From Desulfobacter sp. (GTDB lineage Bacteria; Desulfobacterota; Desulfobacteria; Desulfobacterales; Desulfobacteraceae), in assembly GCA_028768545.1 (NCBI GenBank), contig CP054838.1, positions 3,149,001 to 3,213,000 on the forward strand: a DNA stretch of 64,000 bases, written 5' to 3'. Made by a program: the position numbers and the translations under genes. Below, piece after piece: positions 16,610 to 25,487 of the stretch. Within the stretch, counting starts at the first letter, position 1. Every line of letters starts with the position of its first letter. The notes below the pieces were generated by a model. It saw only the letters and a program-made list of their open reading frames with translations. It ran no database searches and was not told the DNA's origin.

Positions 16610-18520
16610 TTGCCTATCAACAACCAAAAAGGTAAGACCATATTGAGTTTTCTTGATCAGATTCATTCACCAGATGATTTAAAGCAACTATCCAGAAAAG
16701 AGCTAGGATTTTTGGCCCAGGAGATCCGGCACAGGATGATTGAGGTGGTCTCCAAAAACGGAGGACATCTTGCCTCAAGCCTTGGGGCGGTTGAACTGAC
16801 CCTGGCCATACACTATGTATTTGATATCCCCAAAGATACCCTGGTCTGGGATGTGGGCCATCAGTCCTACGCACACAAACTGCTGACCGGGCGGAATCCG
16901 GATTTTGATTCTTTAAGGCAGTATAAAGGGCTTTCAGGATTTACCAAAATCAAAGAAAGTCCCTATGACGGATTTACCGTCGGCCATTCTTCCACATCCA
17001 TTTCTGCGGGGCTTGGGATCTGTTATTCCAAATATTTGAACCAGGATCCTTCGGATGTGATTTCCGTGATCGGAGACGGATCCTTGACTGCAGGCCTTGC
17101 CTATGAAGGACTGAATCAGGCAGGAGACCTCAAGCGAAAACTCATTGTTATTTTAAATGATAATGATATGTCCATTTCCGCCAATGTGGGTGCCCTGTCC
17201 TCTTATCTGTCCCGGACCCTGTCCAATAAATTCCTTCAGAACAAGAAAAACCAGTTTGGCAACTTTTTAAAATCCTTGCCCAAAATCGGGGATGACATGT
17301 ACGAGATAGCCAAACGGTGGGAGGATTCATTTAAAACCTTTGTAACACCGGGCATGCTGTTTGAGGCCTTTAACTTTGATTATTTCGGACCCATAAACGG
17401 ACATAATCTCGATCATCTCATCGATATTATGACCAATATTAAAAATCCGGATTCCCCGGTGCTTCTCCATGTGACCACGGTCAAGGGCAAGGGGTATGAA
17501 CCTGCTGAGAAAAATCCGGTGTATTTCCACGGGGTGGGGTCCTTTGCCGTGGACACGGGAAAGAGCAATTCCACAGCCTCCAAGGTGCCCTCTTACACCT
17601 CGGTCTTTGGCAAGCACATGGTCCGGTTTGCAAAAGAAGATGAAAAAATTGTGGCCGTGACCGCTGCCATGCCCGAGGGAACCGGGCTGACCCGGTTTTC
17701 TGAAGAATTTCCCGAACGGTTTTTTGATGTGGGCATTGCAGAACAGCATGCCGTTACATTTTCAGCAGGCCTGGCCTCAAAAGGCGCACATCCGGTGGTG
17801 GCCATTTACTCCACCTTTTTACAGCGCGCCTATGACCAGATTCTCCATGATGTCTGCATTGATAGCCATCCTGTGGTCTTTGCGTTGGACCGCGGCGGTA
17901 TCGTGGGAGAAGACGGACCCACCCATAACGGGCTTTTTGACTATGCCTATCTGCGGTCCATGCCCAATATGACGGTGATGGCCCCCATGAATGAAAATGA
18001 GCTGGCAAGGATGCTTAAAACAGCCCTTGTCCACAACGGTCCCATTGCACTTCGGTATCCAAGGGGCAAAGGAGAGGGATTGGATATTGATCCCAATCCC
18101 CGGGTGATTGAGGTGGGAAAGGCAACGGTTTTGACAAGGGGGCCTGATCTTTTGATTCTGGCTGCGGGACAGCCGGCCAACGCCGCCCTTGAGGCGGCAA
18201 AGATACTGGCCCAAAAAGGGGTTGAGGCCACCGTGGTCAATGCCCGATTTGTCAAACCCCTGGATTCAGCCTTGTTCACAGAACAGGCTGATCAGATTAA
18301 AAAGGTGATCACCGTGGAAGAGCATGTGCTGGCCGGCGGTTTTGGTTCGGCTGTTTTAGAATTGTTTGCTGACGCGGGTTTGATAAATATCCGGGTAAAG
18401 AGGATCGGTATTAAAGATACCTTTGTTGAACATGGCCCCCAAAAACAGCTTCGAAAAGACCATGGAATTGATGTTGAATCCATTGTCAACGCCGGGCTTA
18501 AATTAAATGACAGAGAATAA
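16610..18520 (+). CDS. dxs: 1-deoxy-D-xylulose-5-phosphate synthase
   Basis: First enzyme of the MEP isoprenoid pathway, joining pyruvate and glyceraldehyde 3-phosphate with thiamine diphosphate. Typical features are VWDVGHQSYAHKLLTGR, the cofactor motif GDGSLTAGLAYEGLN, FFDVGIAEQHAVTF (catalytic Glu) and DRGGIVGEDGPTHNG. The only starts in frame are TTG codons: 16610 (636 aa) or 16643, which gives the more family-like start SFLDQIHSPDDL. Each has only AGG at 10 bases upstream, so the choice is open. It overlaps tlyA by 14 bases. Confidence 0.95.
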   Translation: MPINNQKGKTILSFLDQIHSPDDLKQLSRKELGFLAQEIRHRMIEVVSKNGGHLASSLGAVELTLAIHYVFDIPKDTLVWDVGHQSYAHKLLTGRNPDFDSLRQYKGLSGFTKIKESPYDGFTVGHSSTSISAGLGICYSKYLNQDPSDVISVIGDGSLTAGLAYEGLNQAGDLKRKLIVILNDNDMSISANVGALSSYLSRTLSNKFLQNKKNQFGNFLKSLPKIGDDMYEIAKRWEDSFKTFVTPGMLFEAFNFDYFGPINGHNLDHLIDIMTNIKNPDSPVLLHVTTVKGKGYEPAEKNPVYFHGVGSFAVDTGKSNSTASKVPSYTSVFGKHMVRFAKEDEKIVAVTAAMPEGTGLTRFSEEFPERFFDVGIAEQHAVTFSAGLASKGAHPVVAIYSTFLQRAYDQILHDVCIDSHPVVFALDRGGIVGEDGPTHNGLFDYAYLRSMPNMTVMAPMNENELARMLKTALVHNGPIALRYPRGKGEGLDIDPNPRVIEVGKATVLTRGPDLLILAAGQPANAALEAAKILAQKGVEATVVNARFVKPLDSALFTEQADQIKKVITVEEHVLAGGFGSAVLELFADAGLINIRVKRIGIKDTFVEHGPQKQLRKDHGIDVESIVNAGLKLNDRE

Positions 18521-19289
18521 CCCCAAACAAAACCGCCTGGCAAAATCTTGCCTGGCAAAAAACCGCCTGGATATTATTCTGGTGAAAAAGGGGCTGATAA
18601 GGTCCAGACAAAGGGCCAAGGCCATGATCATGGCCGGAAAGGTTCTGGTCAATGATATGATGGTGGACAAGCCCGGTACCCAGGTTCGTGCGGATGCGGT
18701 GATCCAGGTTAAAAAAGAGGATCATCCCTATGTAAGCCGGGGCGGGCTCAAGCTTGAAAAGGCTTTTAAGGTTTTTCCGGTCTCCGTCAAAAACAGCGTC
18801 TGCCTTGATATTGGTGCATCCACCGGCGGATTTACAGATTGTCTGCTTCAATTCGGGGCCAAAAAAGTTTTTGCCGTGGATGTGGGATACGGGCAGCTTG
18901 ACTGGTCTTTGCGGCAGGATCAGCGGGTTAAGGTGATCGAGCGGACAAATATCCGCAACCTTTGTTTTGAAGCCATTAACGAGCCCATGGACTGCGTGGT
19001 GGCAGACACTTCGTTTATTTCCCTGAAAACAGTGATTCCGTCTGCTGAAAAATTTATGCGCAAGGGGACCATTATTTTAGCCCTGATCAAGCCTCAGTTT
19101 GAAGCGGGCAGGGAAAATGTCGGCAAGGGCGGGGTGGTAAAAGATCCCAAAATTCGGGGCCAGGTGGTTGAGGATATTAAATCCTTTTTTGATTCAAGGG
19201 GATACAAGGTTCATGATACCGTAGCCTCTCCGATTTTAGGGCCCAAGGGAAACCAGGAGTTTATTATCTTCCTTGAGTTTGGACATTAA
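18507..19289 (+). CDS. tlyA: TlyA-family rRNA (cytidine-2'-O)-methyltransferase
   Basis: 260 aa. An S4 RNA-binding domain (RLDIILVKKGLIRSRQRAKA, about 20-85) is followed by an FtsJ-type methyltransferase domain with LDIGASTGGFTDCLLQFGA as SAM motif I. TlyA proteins methylate 2'-OH groups of cytidines in 16S/23S rRNA in some bacteria and were first described as haemolysins. The rRNA role is the likely one here. It overlaps the end of dxs. Many genomes have xseAB-ispA-dxs-tlyA in this order. Confidence 0.9.
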   Translation: MTENNPKQNRLAKSCLAKNRLDIILVKKGLIRSRQRAKAMIMAGKVLVNDMMVDKPGTQVRADAVIQVKKEDHPYVSRGGLKLEKAFKVFPVSVKNSVCLDIGASTGGFTDCLLQFGAKKVFAVDVGYGQLDWSLRQDQRVKVIERTNIRNLCFEAINEPMDCVVADTSFISLKTVIPSAEKFMRKGTIILALIKPQFEAGRENVGKGGVVKDPKIRGQVVEDIKSFFDSRGYKVHDTVASPILGPKGNQEFIIFLEFGH

Positions 19290-19473
19290 AATACCAATGG
19301 GTGAAAATAATCCTATTAATTTTATCTAAATTTGATTATTAAAATATTGGTTTTTAATTAATTGTTTAACCATGAAAGGATTGTATCCAAAAAGAGAAGA
19401 GATTAGGCAATCACTTATTAATAAAATCAAAATGCGTACAGTTTTATTCTATTAATTGATTAAAGGAGCAGTA

Positions 19474-21543
19474 ATGAGCGAAGAAATTAAAACAATGAGA
19501 AATGTGGCCTTAGCCGGTCATGGAGGTGCAGGCAAGACTACTCTTGCTGAGGCTATGCTGTTTAAAGCCGGGGTGACCAATCGCCTTGGCAGGGTTGAAG
19601 AGGGAAATACCGTAATGGATTTTCAGCCTGAAGAAACCAAAAAGCAGCAGAGTATCAATACATCATTCATTAAATACACCCACAATAAGCATACTATTAC
19701 CTTAATGGATACTCCGGGTGATCAAAATTTCTTTTCTGCTGCCAAGACCTGTTTTCCTGTTGCCGATAGCATGGCCTTTGTCATTGACGGAGTGGGCGGG
19801 CCTTCTGCCATGACAGAAGAGGCTGCAGCCTCTGCCCTTGAATATAATCTGCCCGGCGTTGTCATTGTCAATAAACTTGACCGTGAAAGAGCGGATTTTG
19901 AGACCGCAGTGGCAGCCAGCAACACAGCTTTGAAAAAGAAAGTCATTCCCATTTGTTATCCCATTGGCAAGGAGGAAGATTTCAAGGGGCTTGTGGATAT
20001 TGTTTCCGGGCAGGCCTTTGAATATGATGAAGAGGGAAAAGCCAAAAAAATAGATATCCCGGCTGACATGGCAGATGAGATTGCCGTGGTTAAAGAAGAA
20101 TTTATTGAAAATGTCGCAGAGCTTGATGATGATCTGCTTGAAAAATATCTGGAAGGCGAAGAACTGACAGAGGACGAACTCAAGTCGGCATTCCGCCAGG
20201 GGGTTTTGGATGCCCAGTTTTATCCGGCCATTTGTACCTCTGCCACTCAGATGATCGGCATTGATCTGGTTTTTGATTTTATCAACGACTATATGCCCTC
20301 TCCCCTGGATCGGGGCGCCTGGAAAGCCAAAGATGCCGAGGGGAATGAGGTTGAGATTGAACCGGATCCCGATGCTGAATTTACAGGCTTTGTCTTTGCC
20401 ACGATTGTAGATCCCTATGCGGGCCGTCTATCTTTGTTCCGGGTGATTTCAGGAACCCTTGGCAAAGAGGGCAATATCCTCAATGTCACCAAGAGTTCCA
20501 AGGAAAGATTTTCCCAGCTTCTGGAAATTGCCGGCAAAGAGCAGAAAAATATCACCGGTGCCCTTCCCGGTGCCATTGTTGCGGTGGCCAAACTCAAGGA
20601 TACCCTGACAGGAGATACCCTGACCACAGGCCAGGATATTCAGATTCAGGGACCCAAACCCCTGCCCCCATGCATCTCCTTTGCCATTTCTCCCAAGGCC
20701 AAGAGCGATGAGGACAAGATTCATGAAGCCATCCGCAAGATTCTTGAAGAGGATTCAGGCCTTGTGCTGAAACGGGAAGAAGAGACCCGCCAGACCATCC
20801 TTTCCGGACGGGGGCTGGTTCACATTGAAGTGACGGCAGAGAAGATTAAACGAAAATTTAACGTGGGCATGGAGATTGCCACGCCCAAGGTGGCCTATAG
20901 AGAAACCTTCAAGAAAAAAGTCCGGGTTCAGGGTAAGCATAAAAAACAGTCTGGCGGCCATGGTCAGTACGGTGACTGCTGGATAGAGCTTGAGCCTCTG
21001 CCCAAGGGATCCGGATATGAATTTGTCGATAAAATCGTGGGCGGCGTGATTCCCAGAAATTATATTCCTGCCGTAGAAGCCGGTATTAGAGAAGCAATGG
21101 TAAAAGGTCTTTTGGCCGGATTTCCCTGTGTGGATTTCAGGACCACCCTTGACTTTGGTTCCTACCATTCGGTTGACTCCTCTGAAATGGCCTTTAAAAT
21201 GGCCGGCTCCCTGGCCTTTAAAAATGCAGCGGCTGAAGCCAAGGCGGTTCTCCTTGAACCCATCATGAAAGTGGCGGTCAAGGTACCTGATGATGCCACA
21301 GGTGATATCATGGGGGATCTGAACTCCAGACGAGGCAGAGTGTTGGGCATGGATTCAGAAGATGAAAAGCAGATCATCAATGCCCTGGTTCCCATGTCGG
21401 AAATGCTTCGCTATGCACCGGATCTAAGCTCCATGACCGGGGGACGCGGCACCTTTACCATGGAATTTGAGCAATATGACGAGGTCCCCGGGGATATGTC
21501 CAAAAAGATCATTGACGCAGTCAATGCGGAAAAAGAAGGGTAA
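19474..21543 (+). CDS. EF-G-like translational GTPase with altered G motifs
   Basis: 689 aa with the EF-G domain order: GTPase, domain II (TGFVFATIVDPYAGRLSLFRV), III, IV (QSGGHGQYGDCW) and V. G1 is GHGGAGKTT (15-23), G4 is NKLD (133-136). The G3 motif reads DTPGDQNF (79-86), so the histidine that activates water in EF-G (DTPGHVDF) is Asp here. Switch I also lacks RGITI. This places it with the EF-G-like/FusA2 side group rather than the main translocase. I chose ATG 19474 behind AAAGGAG over an in-frame TTG-region start 18 bases upstream. It is a single-gene unit with terminators after it. Confidence 0.9.
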   Translation: MSEEIKTMRNVALAGHGGAGKTTLAEAMLFKAGVTNRLGRVEEGNTVMDFQPEETKKQQSINTSFIKYTHNKHTITLMDTPGDQNFFSAAKTCFPVADSMAFVIDGVGGPSAMTEEAAASALEYNLPGVVIVNKLDRERADFETAVAASNTALKKKVIPICYPIGKEEDFKGLVDIVSGQAFEYDEEGKAKKIDIPADMADEIAVVKEEFIENVAELDDDLLEKYLEGEELTEDELKSAFRQGVLDAQFYPAICTSATQMIGIDLVFDFINDYMPSPLDRGAWKAKDAEGNEVEIEPDPDAEFTGFVFATIVDPYAGRLSLFRVISGTLGKEGNILNVTKSSKERFSQLLEIAGKEQKNITGALPGAIVAVAKLKDTLTGDTLTTGQDIQIQGPKPLPPCISFAISPKAKSDEDKIHEAIRKILEEDSGLVLKREEETRQTILSGRGLVHIEVTAEKIKRKFNVGMEIATPKVAYRETFKKKVRVQGKHKKQSGGHGQYGDCWIELEPLPKGSGYEFVDKIVGGVIPRNYIPAVEAGIREAMVKGLLAGFPCVDFRTTLDFGSYHSVDSSEMAFKMAGSLAFKNAAAEAKAVLLEPIMKVAVKVPDDATGDIMGDLNSRRGRVLGMDSEDEKQIINALVPMSEMLRYAPDLSSMTGGRGTFTMEFEQYDEVPGDMSKKIIDAVNAEKEG

Positions 21544-21576
21544 CTTCTTTAAATAAAAAGAAGGTGGGTTTGTTTT

Positions 21577-21603
21577 AAAGATAAAAAAGGCTATCTTTTT
21601 TTA
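21577..21603 (+). terminator. AT-rich terminator-like hairpin
   Basis: Stem AAAGATA / TATCTTT around AAAAAGGC, followed by T-rich sequence, 34 bases after the EF-G-like gene. The same 19-base core recurs after the PilS-like kinase at 45371-45389 in the opposite strand. A stronger terminator follows at 21624. Confidence 0.45.
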
Positions 21604-21623
21604 AGTTAAATTAGACCCGTTAA

Positions 21624-21653
21624 GGGCCCGGGCAGATTGTCCGGGCCTTTTTT
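21624..21653 (+). terminator. Rho-independent terminator after the EF-G-like gene
   Basis: GGCCCGGGCA-gatt-GTCCGGGCC-like GC-rich hairpin followed by six T residues. It ends where the convergent plsC gene ends. Confidence 0.85.
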
Positions 21654-22332
21654 ATCTGGAAAGCCAGTTGATTTGATCAAAAATCATCTCTTTTAACTCG
21701 TCTGTGGAAAGATGTTTGTAACGATTGTAGCCAAGGGGTCTGCCAATGCGAAGATTCACCCTGCCCGGCTTTAAGAGAAATCCCCCCCTGCTCTGAAATT
21801 CGTACAACCCGGAAATGCCAAAGGGAAGAATGGTGGCCTGGGTCTTTTTTGCCAGATGAAATGGACCTTTTTTAAAGGGTCCCAGTTTTCCTGTCCTGGT
21901 CCTGTGGCCTTCGGGAAGAATGGCAATGGATAATCCTTCAGACAATGTTTTTTGGGCCTGTTCAAGGTTACCCCGCTCTATGGGGATGCATCCCCATTTT
22001 TTGATGAGATATCCCCAGACGGGAATGGAAAAATGATAGGAGGCCTCTACCCCGGTAAAAACCAAAGGGATGGCCGCAGGGAGGACAAAAATGTCAAAGA
22101 GGCTCTGGTGATTGCCCATGATCAGATATGTCTGCTCAGGATCAATATCTTCCTTTTCTGAAATTTTCAAGCGAATGCCCATGAGCCTGATCTGTATGCC
22201 AAACAAGCTTTTGGCAAGGCCAAAGGTTTTTTTTCGGGTCAAGGTCCAAAAACTGATGAAAAGTATGGAAAAAGAGATTAAAAAAAATGTTCCGCCCACA
22301 ATCCAGAGGCATAAGGAAATTATGTTTTTCAT
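21652..22332 (-). CDS. plsC: 1-acyl-sn-glycerol-3-phosphate acyltransferase
   Basis: 226-aa membrane acyltransferase that makes phosphatidate from lysophosphatidate. An N-terminal membrane helix (about 5-30) is followed by motif NHQSLFD (74-80, catalytic His75 and Asp80), then IPIERGN and the PEGHRTRTG motif (140-147). It is the last gene of a leftward group. Substrate assignment is from family. Confidence 0.92.
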   Translation of the reverse strand: MKNIISLCLWIVGGTFFLISFSILFISFWTLTRKKTFGLAKSLFGIQIRLMGIRLKISEKEDIDPEQTYLIMGNHQSLFDIFVLPAAIPLVFTGVEASYHFSIPVWGYLIKKWGCIPIERGNLEQAQKTLSEGLSIAILPEGHRTRTGKLGPFKKGPFHLAKKTQATILPFGISGLYEFQSRGGFLLKPGRVNLRIGRPLGYNRYKHLSTDELKEMIFDQINWLSR

Positions 22333-22384
22333 AATCCATCTTTCAATGGGTTTTAATGAATCTCAACTTTAGTCTGTGTTCAGC

Positions 22385-23293
22385 CTACCCCCCGGTGGCC
22401 TGGGCGTTTTCCAGGTCATATGAAATTTTTCTTACCGACCGGGTAAACTCGGTTTTAAATTTTTGATTTTCAGCGTCGGTAAAGTCTGCAAAATCCATGA
22501 GTTCAAGATCTTTTACTAAATTGAGCAGATCCAGAAGATAGGTCTGGGCAAGTGGCTCAAGGGAAGACCGCTCTTGTTTTTGACTCTCCTGGTCTTTATC
22601 CCTGGGATTTTTTTCCAAACGAAGGTGTATCTCCTGGGTTAAAAGAGAAAACAAGGCATCAATTCGGTCGGTTTTAATCAATGTGGGCTTATGGAAAAAA
22701 CAATGGTTTTTATCCACAACCACCTCTTTATTTTTCAGGAATGCCATTTTTTCAAACCAGTTGACTGCGTAAGCCATGTAATCCTCTTTTTGCCAGGCCT
22801 CTTTTTGCCATGCATGGACCCGGATGGCCTTGGCCAATTCCTGCATGCAGATCTCATGGGTTTTATAGTCAAAGTTTCCCAGAAAGGCGCCTGACTGAAA
22901 AATATCGATTCCAGGACGGTGGGCATCCTTGGAAATTTCTGCGCAAAGTATCCGGTCGTCTTTGCCGGGCCGCTGGATAATGATTTTATAGGACGGATTT
23001 TGTTTGTTGATCCGCAAGAGTGTTTCAACCGTATCCGGGGCAAAGATGGCATTTGCAACGGAGGGGGGAAGAAAGGCTGCCCATAATCCGGGGCTTAGGT
23101 CTATGATGGCCAGGGCCTGGTTGAACAAATCCATTTCTTTTTCATCAAGGGGGCAGACCGGGGTGAGCCGTCCTTTTTCCAATTGAGGTATAAAAAGATC
23201 CATCACCGCTTCAAGCCCTGCCTGCCACCGTGCACTGATGGGATTTTTTTTCTCGTTAATCCATTGTTCTTGCTTTGATGCCATCGGATCCAT
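22385..23293 (-). CDS. Hypothetical protein (302 aa)
   Basis: I do not recognise this protein. It is soluble-looking and mostly helical at both ends. It has a central part with DDRILCAEISKDAHRPGIDI that may be beta-rich, and a small internal duplication, AWQKEAWQKE (about 161-170). No signal peptide, membrane segment or catalytic motif stands out. GGAGGG precedes the ATG at 23293. It lies between the radical SAM gene (97 bases upstream) and plsC (52 bases downstream), all leftward, so it may be co-transcribed with them. Confidence 0.65.
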   Translation of the reverse strand: MDPMASKQEQWINEKKNPISARWQAGLEAVMDLFIPQLEKGRLTPVCPLDEKEMDLFNQALAIIDLSPGLWAAFLPPSVANAIFAPDTVETLLRINKQNPSYKIIIQRPGKDDRILCAEISKDAHRPGIDIFQSGAFLGNFDYKTHEICMQELAKAIRVHAWQKEAWQKEDYMAYAVNWFEKMAFLKNKEVVVDKNHCFFHKPTLIKTDRIDALFSLLTQEIHLRLEKNPRDKDQESQKQERSSLEPLAQTYLLDLLNLVKDLELMDFADFTDAENQKFKTEFTRSVRKISYDLENAQATGG

Positions 23294-23390
23294 TCACCCT
23301 CCGAAATTATCTTATGATAGGTTTGTTATTTTTTTTAGCCATTTAATTTTTACCATACCCCATGGTGGGGGTGTTCATTTTATAAACTAC

Positions 23391-24506
23391 TTACAATAAA
23401 GATTTATCAAGGTTGCAGCGTTTGGCTGCCGCCCTGTCCAGCAGGTGGCCAAGTTCTCCTGGTTTGCCGGGAAAATAGCCAAATGTTTTTTCCCAGACCT
23501 CCTGGTCTTCCATGCAAAAATAGACCATGACCTTTGGGGCAATCTCTTTGAATAGTTTGGCCAGGCGCTGGTATAACTTTATTCTCAAGGGTTTGAAATA
23601 CCGCATCTTATTGTCCAGTCCCAGGATAAATTCTCCATAGGGAATGGTGGAATCGGGAAACCGTGATTCTATAATGGATTTAAGCTGGGGCATGAACCTG
23701 AAAGTGCCGATGCTGATCCATACGATATCTTCCTGGGTGACATGGGTGAATATGGAAGAGATGACCCTTTCATACTCTTCCTCGCACCCCGGGTAGAGAA
23801 TAATGGGATCAAAGTGAAAGGCCAGTTTATATCCCTTTTGAGCGGCTTTTTTTGCCGTGGCCAGCCGGGCACTGAGCCCTGATGTTCCGCGTTCTTGTTC
23901 CTGGATGATCTTGGGGGTGTTCAGGGACCAGGACAGAATGGTTTTTGAGTTATGGTCCAGGTCCAGCAAAGAGTCCACATTAATGGTTTTGGTTTTCAGC
24001 TCAAGTATGGATCTGTTTTGGCCGGCAAATTTTTTTACCAGAAAGCCGGGCATGGGGCTGATCGGTTCCCAGATCAGTGAGTCCGTATACTCTCCCGTAC
24101 CAATCCGAAGAATTTTATTCTGTTTAAATATAGGATCAAGTTCGGATGAAAGCGTTGACAGGCCGGCAAAATACTGGAGCAGCGGGGGATGGAAATAGGC
24201 CTGGAGAATGCAGTAAGAACAGTCCATGGTGCAAAAGGTACCCGTATGGAGAATGGTGTAGTCACAACAGGTGTAATGGCTTGTCCCCGGGCATTTTCGG
24301 ATCACAGCCCCTTTGTTTTTGGTGATGTATAAATTTTTTTTGGCAGCAAGGATGGGATCATCGGCCTGGTTGACAAGATCGTAAACCGGGGTGGCATTTT
24401 CAACGATTTCAGGACTCAGGTTTGTTTTATCGATAATATACTGGATTTCACGATCAACATCCAGGTTCGCATCCATGAAAAGCCGGGTGAGTTTTGTCAT
24501 TTTCAT
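23391..24506 (-). CDS. Radical SAM protein, spore photoproduct lyase-like
   Basis: 371 aa. The motif CTMDCSYC (92-99) gives a CxxxCxxC radical-SAM cluster in the spore photoproduct lyase (SplB) arrangement, preceded by KCPGTSHYTCCDYT. Later parts include LRIGTGEYTDSLIWEP, ILELKTKT, ILSWSLNTP and WISIGTFRFMPQL. SplB repairs spore-type thymine dimers, but this is presumably a non-sporulating organism, so its substrate is open. Its ATG overlaps the stop of the ParB-like gene by 4 bases, which suggests a joint function or coupled translation. Confidence 0.88.
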   Translation of the reverse strand: MKMTKLTRLFMDANLDVDREIQYIIDKTNLSPEIVENATPVYDLVNQADDPILAAKKNLYITKNKGAVIRKCPGTSHYTCCDYTILHTGTFCTMDCSYCILQAYFHPPLLQYFAGLSTLSSELDPIFKQNKILRIGTGEYTDSLIWEPISPMPGFLVKKFAGQNRSILELKTKTINVDSLLDLDHNSKTILSWSLNTPKIIQEQERGTSGLSARLATAKKAAQKGYKLAFHFDPIILYPGCEEEYERVISSIFTHVTQEDIVWISIGTFRFMPQLKSIIESRFPDSTIPYGEFILGLDNKMRYFKPLRIKLYQRLAKLFKEIAPKVMVYFCMEDQEVWEKTFGYFPGKPGELGHLLDRAAAKRCNLDKSLL

Positions 24507-25483
24507 CGGTTTAAAATCTCTATAAAATCAGGATGGTCCAAGAGGGTTTCAAGGGTTTTGAGTCTCTCTTTGAAATCATCGCGGCTGGTAAATCCAAGAT
24601 GAATGGAGTAGATCATGCTTTCAAAATTTTCAGGCAGTATGAGTTTTAAATTTTGATCAAGTTTTAATTTCTTCAGGTGAACGCCTGCCTTTTGCCGAGC
24701 CTGTTCAAGTTCTGGAAACCGCTGTTTTAAAAGCGATGCCCGGATGCGATTGCCAAGGGCGGCAAGATCTTTGTGTCCCGAAGGCGGGCAAAGATCGTTG
24801 GCTTTAAGGAGTTTACTTGCGTTGAACAGGTCCTGGACCGTCGTGTTTTCAAGGGCGGCAATTTCCCTGGCCAGGGTCATGATCTCCATTTGTTTGCCCG
24901 AGGAGATATGTATTTTTGAAAATAAGGTTAAAAAAGCCTTGGCTGTTTCCATGTCGAACCGGGTAATGGCCTTGGCTGATTTAATGGAGAGCTGTCCTTT
25001 GTCCAAAAGGGATAAGGCCTGACTCGGCAGCCTATAAATGGCAGCCAAAGTTTTTAAATATCCGACATTCAAACTCATGTTGAACAGGGCCGATGACTTT
25101 TGGGCAAGGGTGGTATCATCCATGTATTGACCCAGAAGATGGACGGCACGGATCAATTCGCCAGGGTCAAGAGGTCTTTGGAATGCATTCTGGGCAACCG
25201 CATTCATGGCGGCATTTAACATAGAATCTTGGGTGTTTGCCCGCATGATTCTACAGTGAATTTTCTCCCATCCAAGAGATATGACGGCCTCAAACCGTCT
25301 AAAGCCTGAGACCATGACATATCCCTGGTCTTTTTCAAGAATTAAAGGGGGGGTGGTCAGCCCGATCTGCGAAATGGAAAGGGCCAGGCCTGGGATGTCA
25401 AATTCCGGGCTTGTAATACGAAACCCTGTGTCAGCCGGGTTGATGGCCGACACAGGGATGGTTGCATGGTCAATATCATTCAT
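24503..25483 (-). CDS. ParB/Srx-fold nuclease-domain protein
   Basis: 326 aa. An N-terminal ParB-like domain has IPGLALSISQIGLTTPPLIL and VSGFRRFEAVISLGW (about 31-72), the fold seen in ParB, sulfiredoxin and KorB. A helical region after it resembles the ParB DNA-binding part, though the HTH is not clear. It is unlikely to be the chromosomal ParB: no parA is beside it, and it sits between purC and a radical SAM gene. I used ATG 25483. A longer open frame begins inside purC but codes for antisense-like sequence there. Confidence 0.82.
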   Translation of the reverse strand: MNDIDHATIPVSAINPADTGFRITSPEFDIPGLALSISQIGLTTPPLILEKDQGYVMVSGFRRFEAVISLGWEKIHCRIMRANTQDSMLNAAMNAVAQNAFQRPLDPGELIRAVHLLGQYMDDTTLAQKSSALFNMSLNVGYLKTLAAIYRLPSQALSLLDKGQLSIKSAKAITRFDMETAKAFLTLFSKIHISSGKQMEIMTLAREIAALENTTVQDLFNASKLLKANDLCPPSGHKDLAALGNRIRASLLKQRFPELEQARQKAGVHLKKLKLDQNLKLILPENFESMIYSIHLGFTSRDDFKERLKTLETLLDHPDFIEILNR

Positions 25484-25487
25484 GGGC

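Noticed and set aside
19372..19455. 27-codon rightward frame before the EF-G-like gene
   Set aside because: No ribosome binding site or family resemblance; AT-rich leader is more likely.
22780..22825. Short tandem repeat in the 302-aa gene as a repeat array
   Set aside because: Only two copies of about 15 bases; it is an internal coding duplication, not a CRISPR or satellite.
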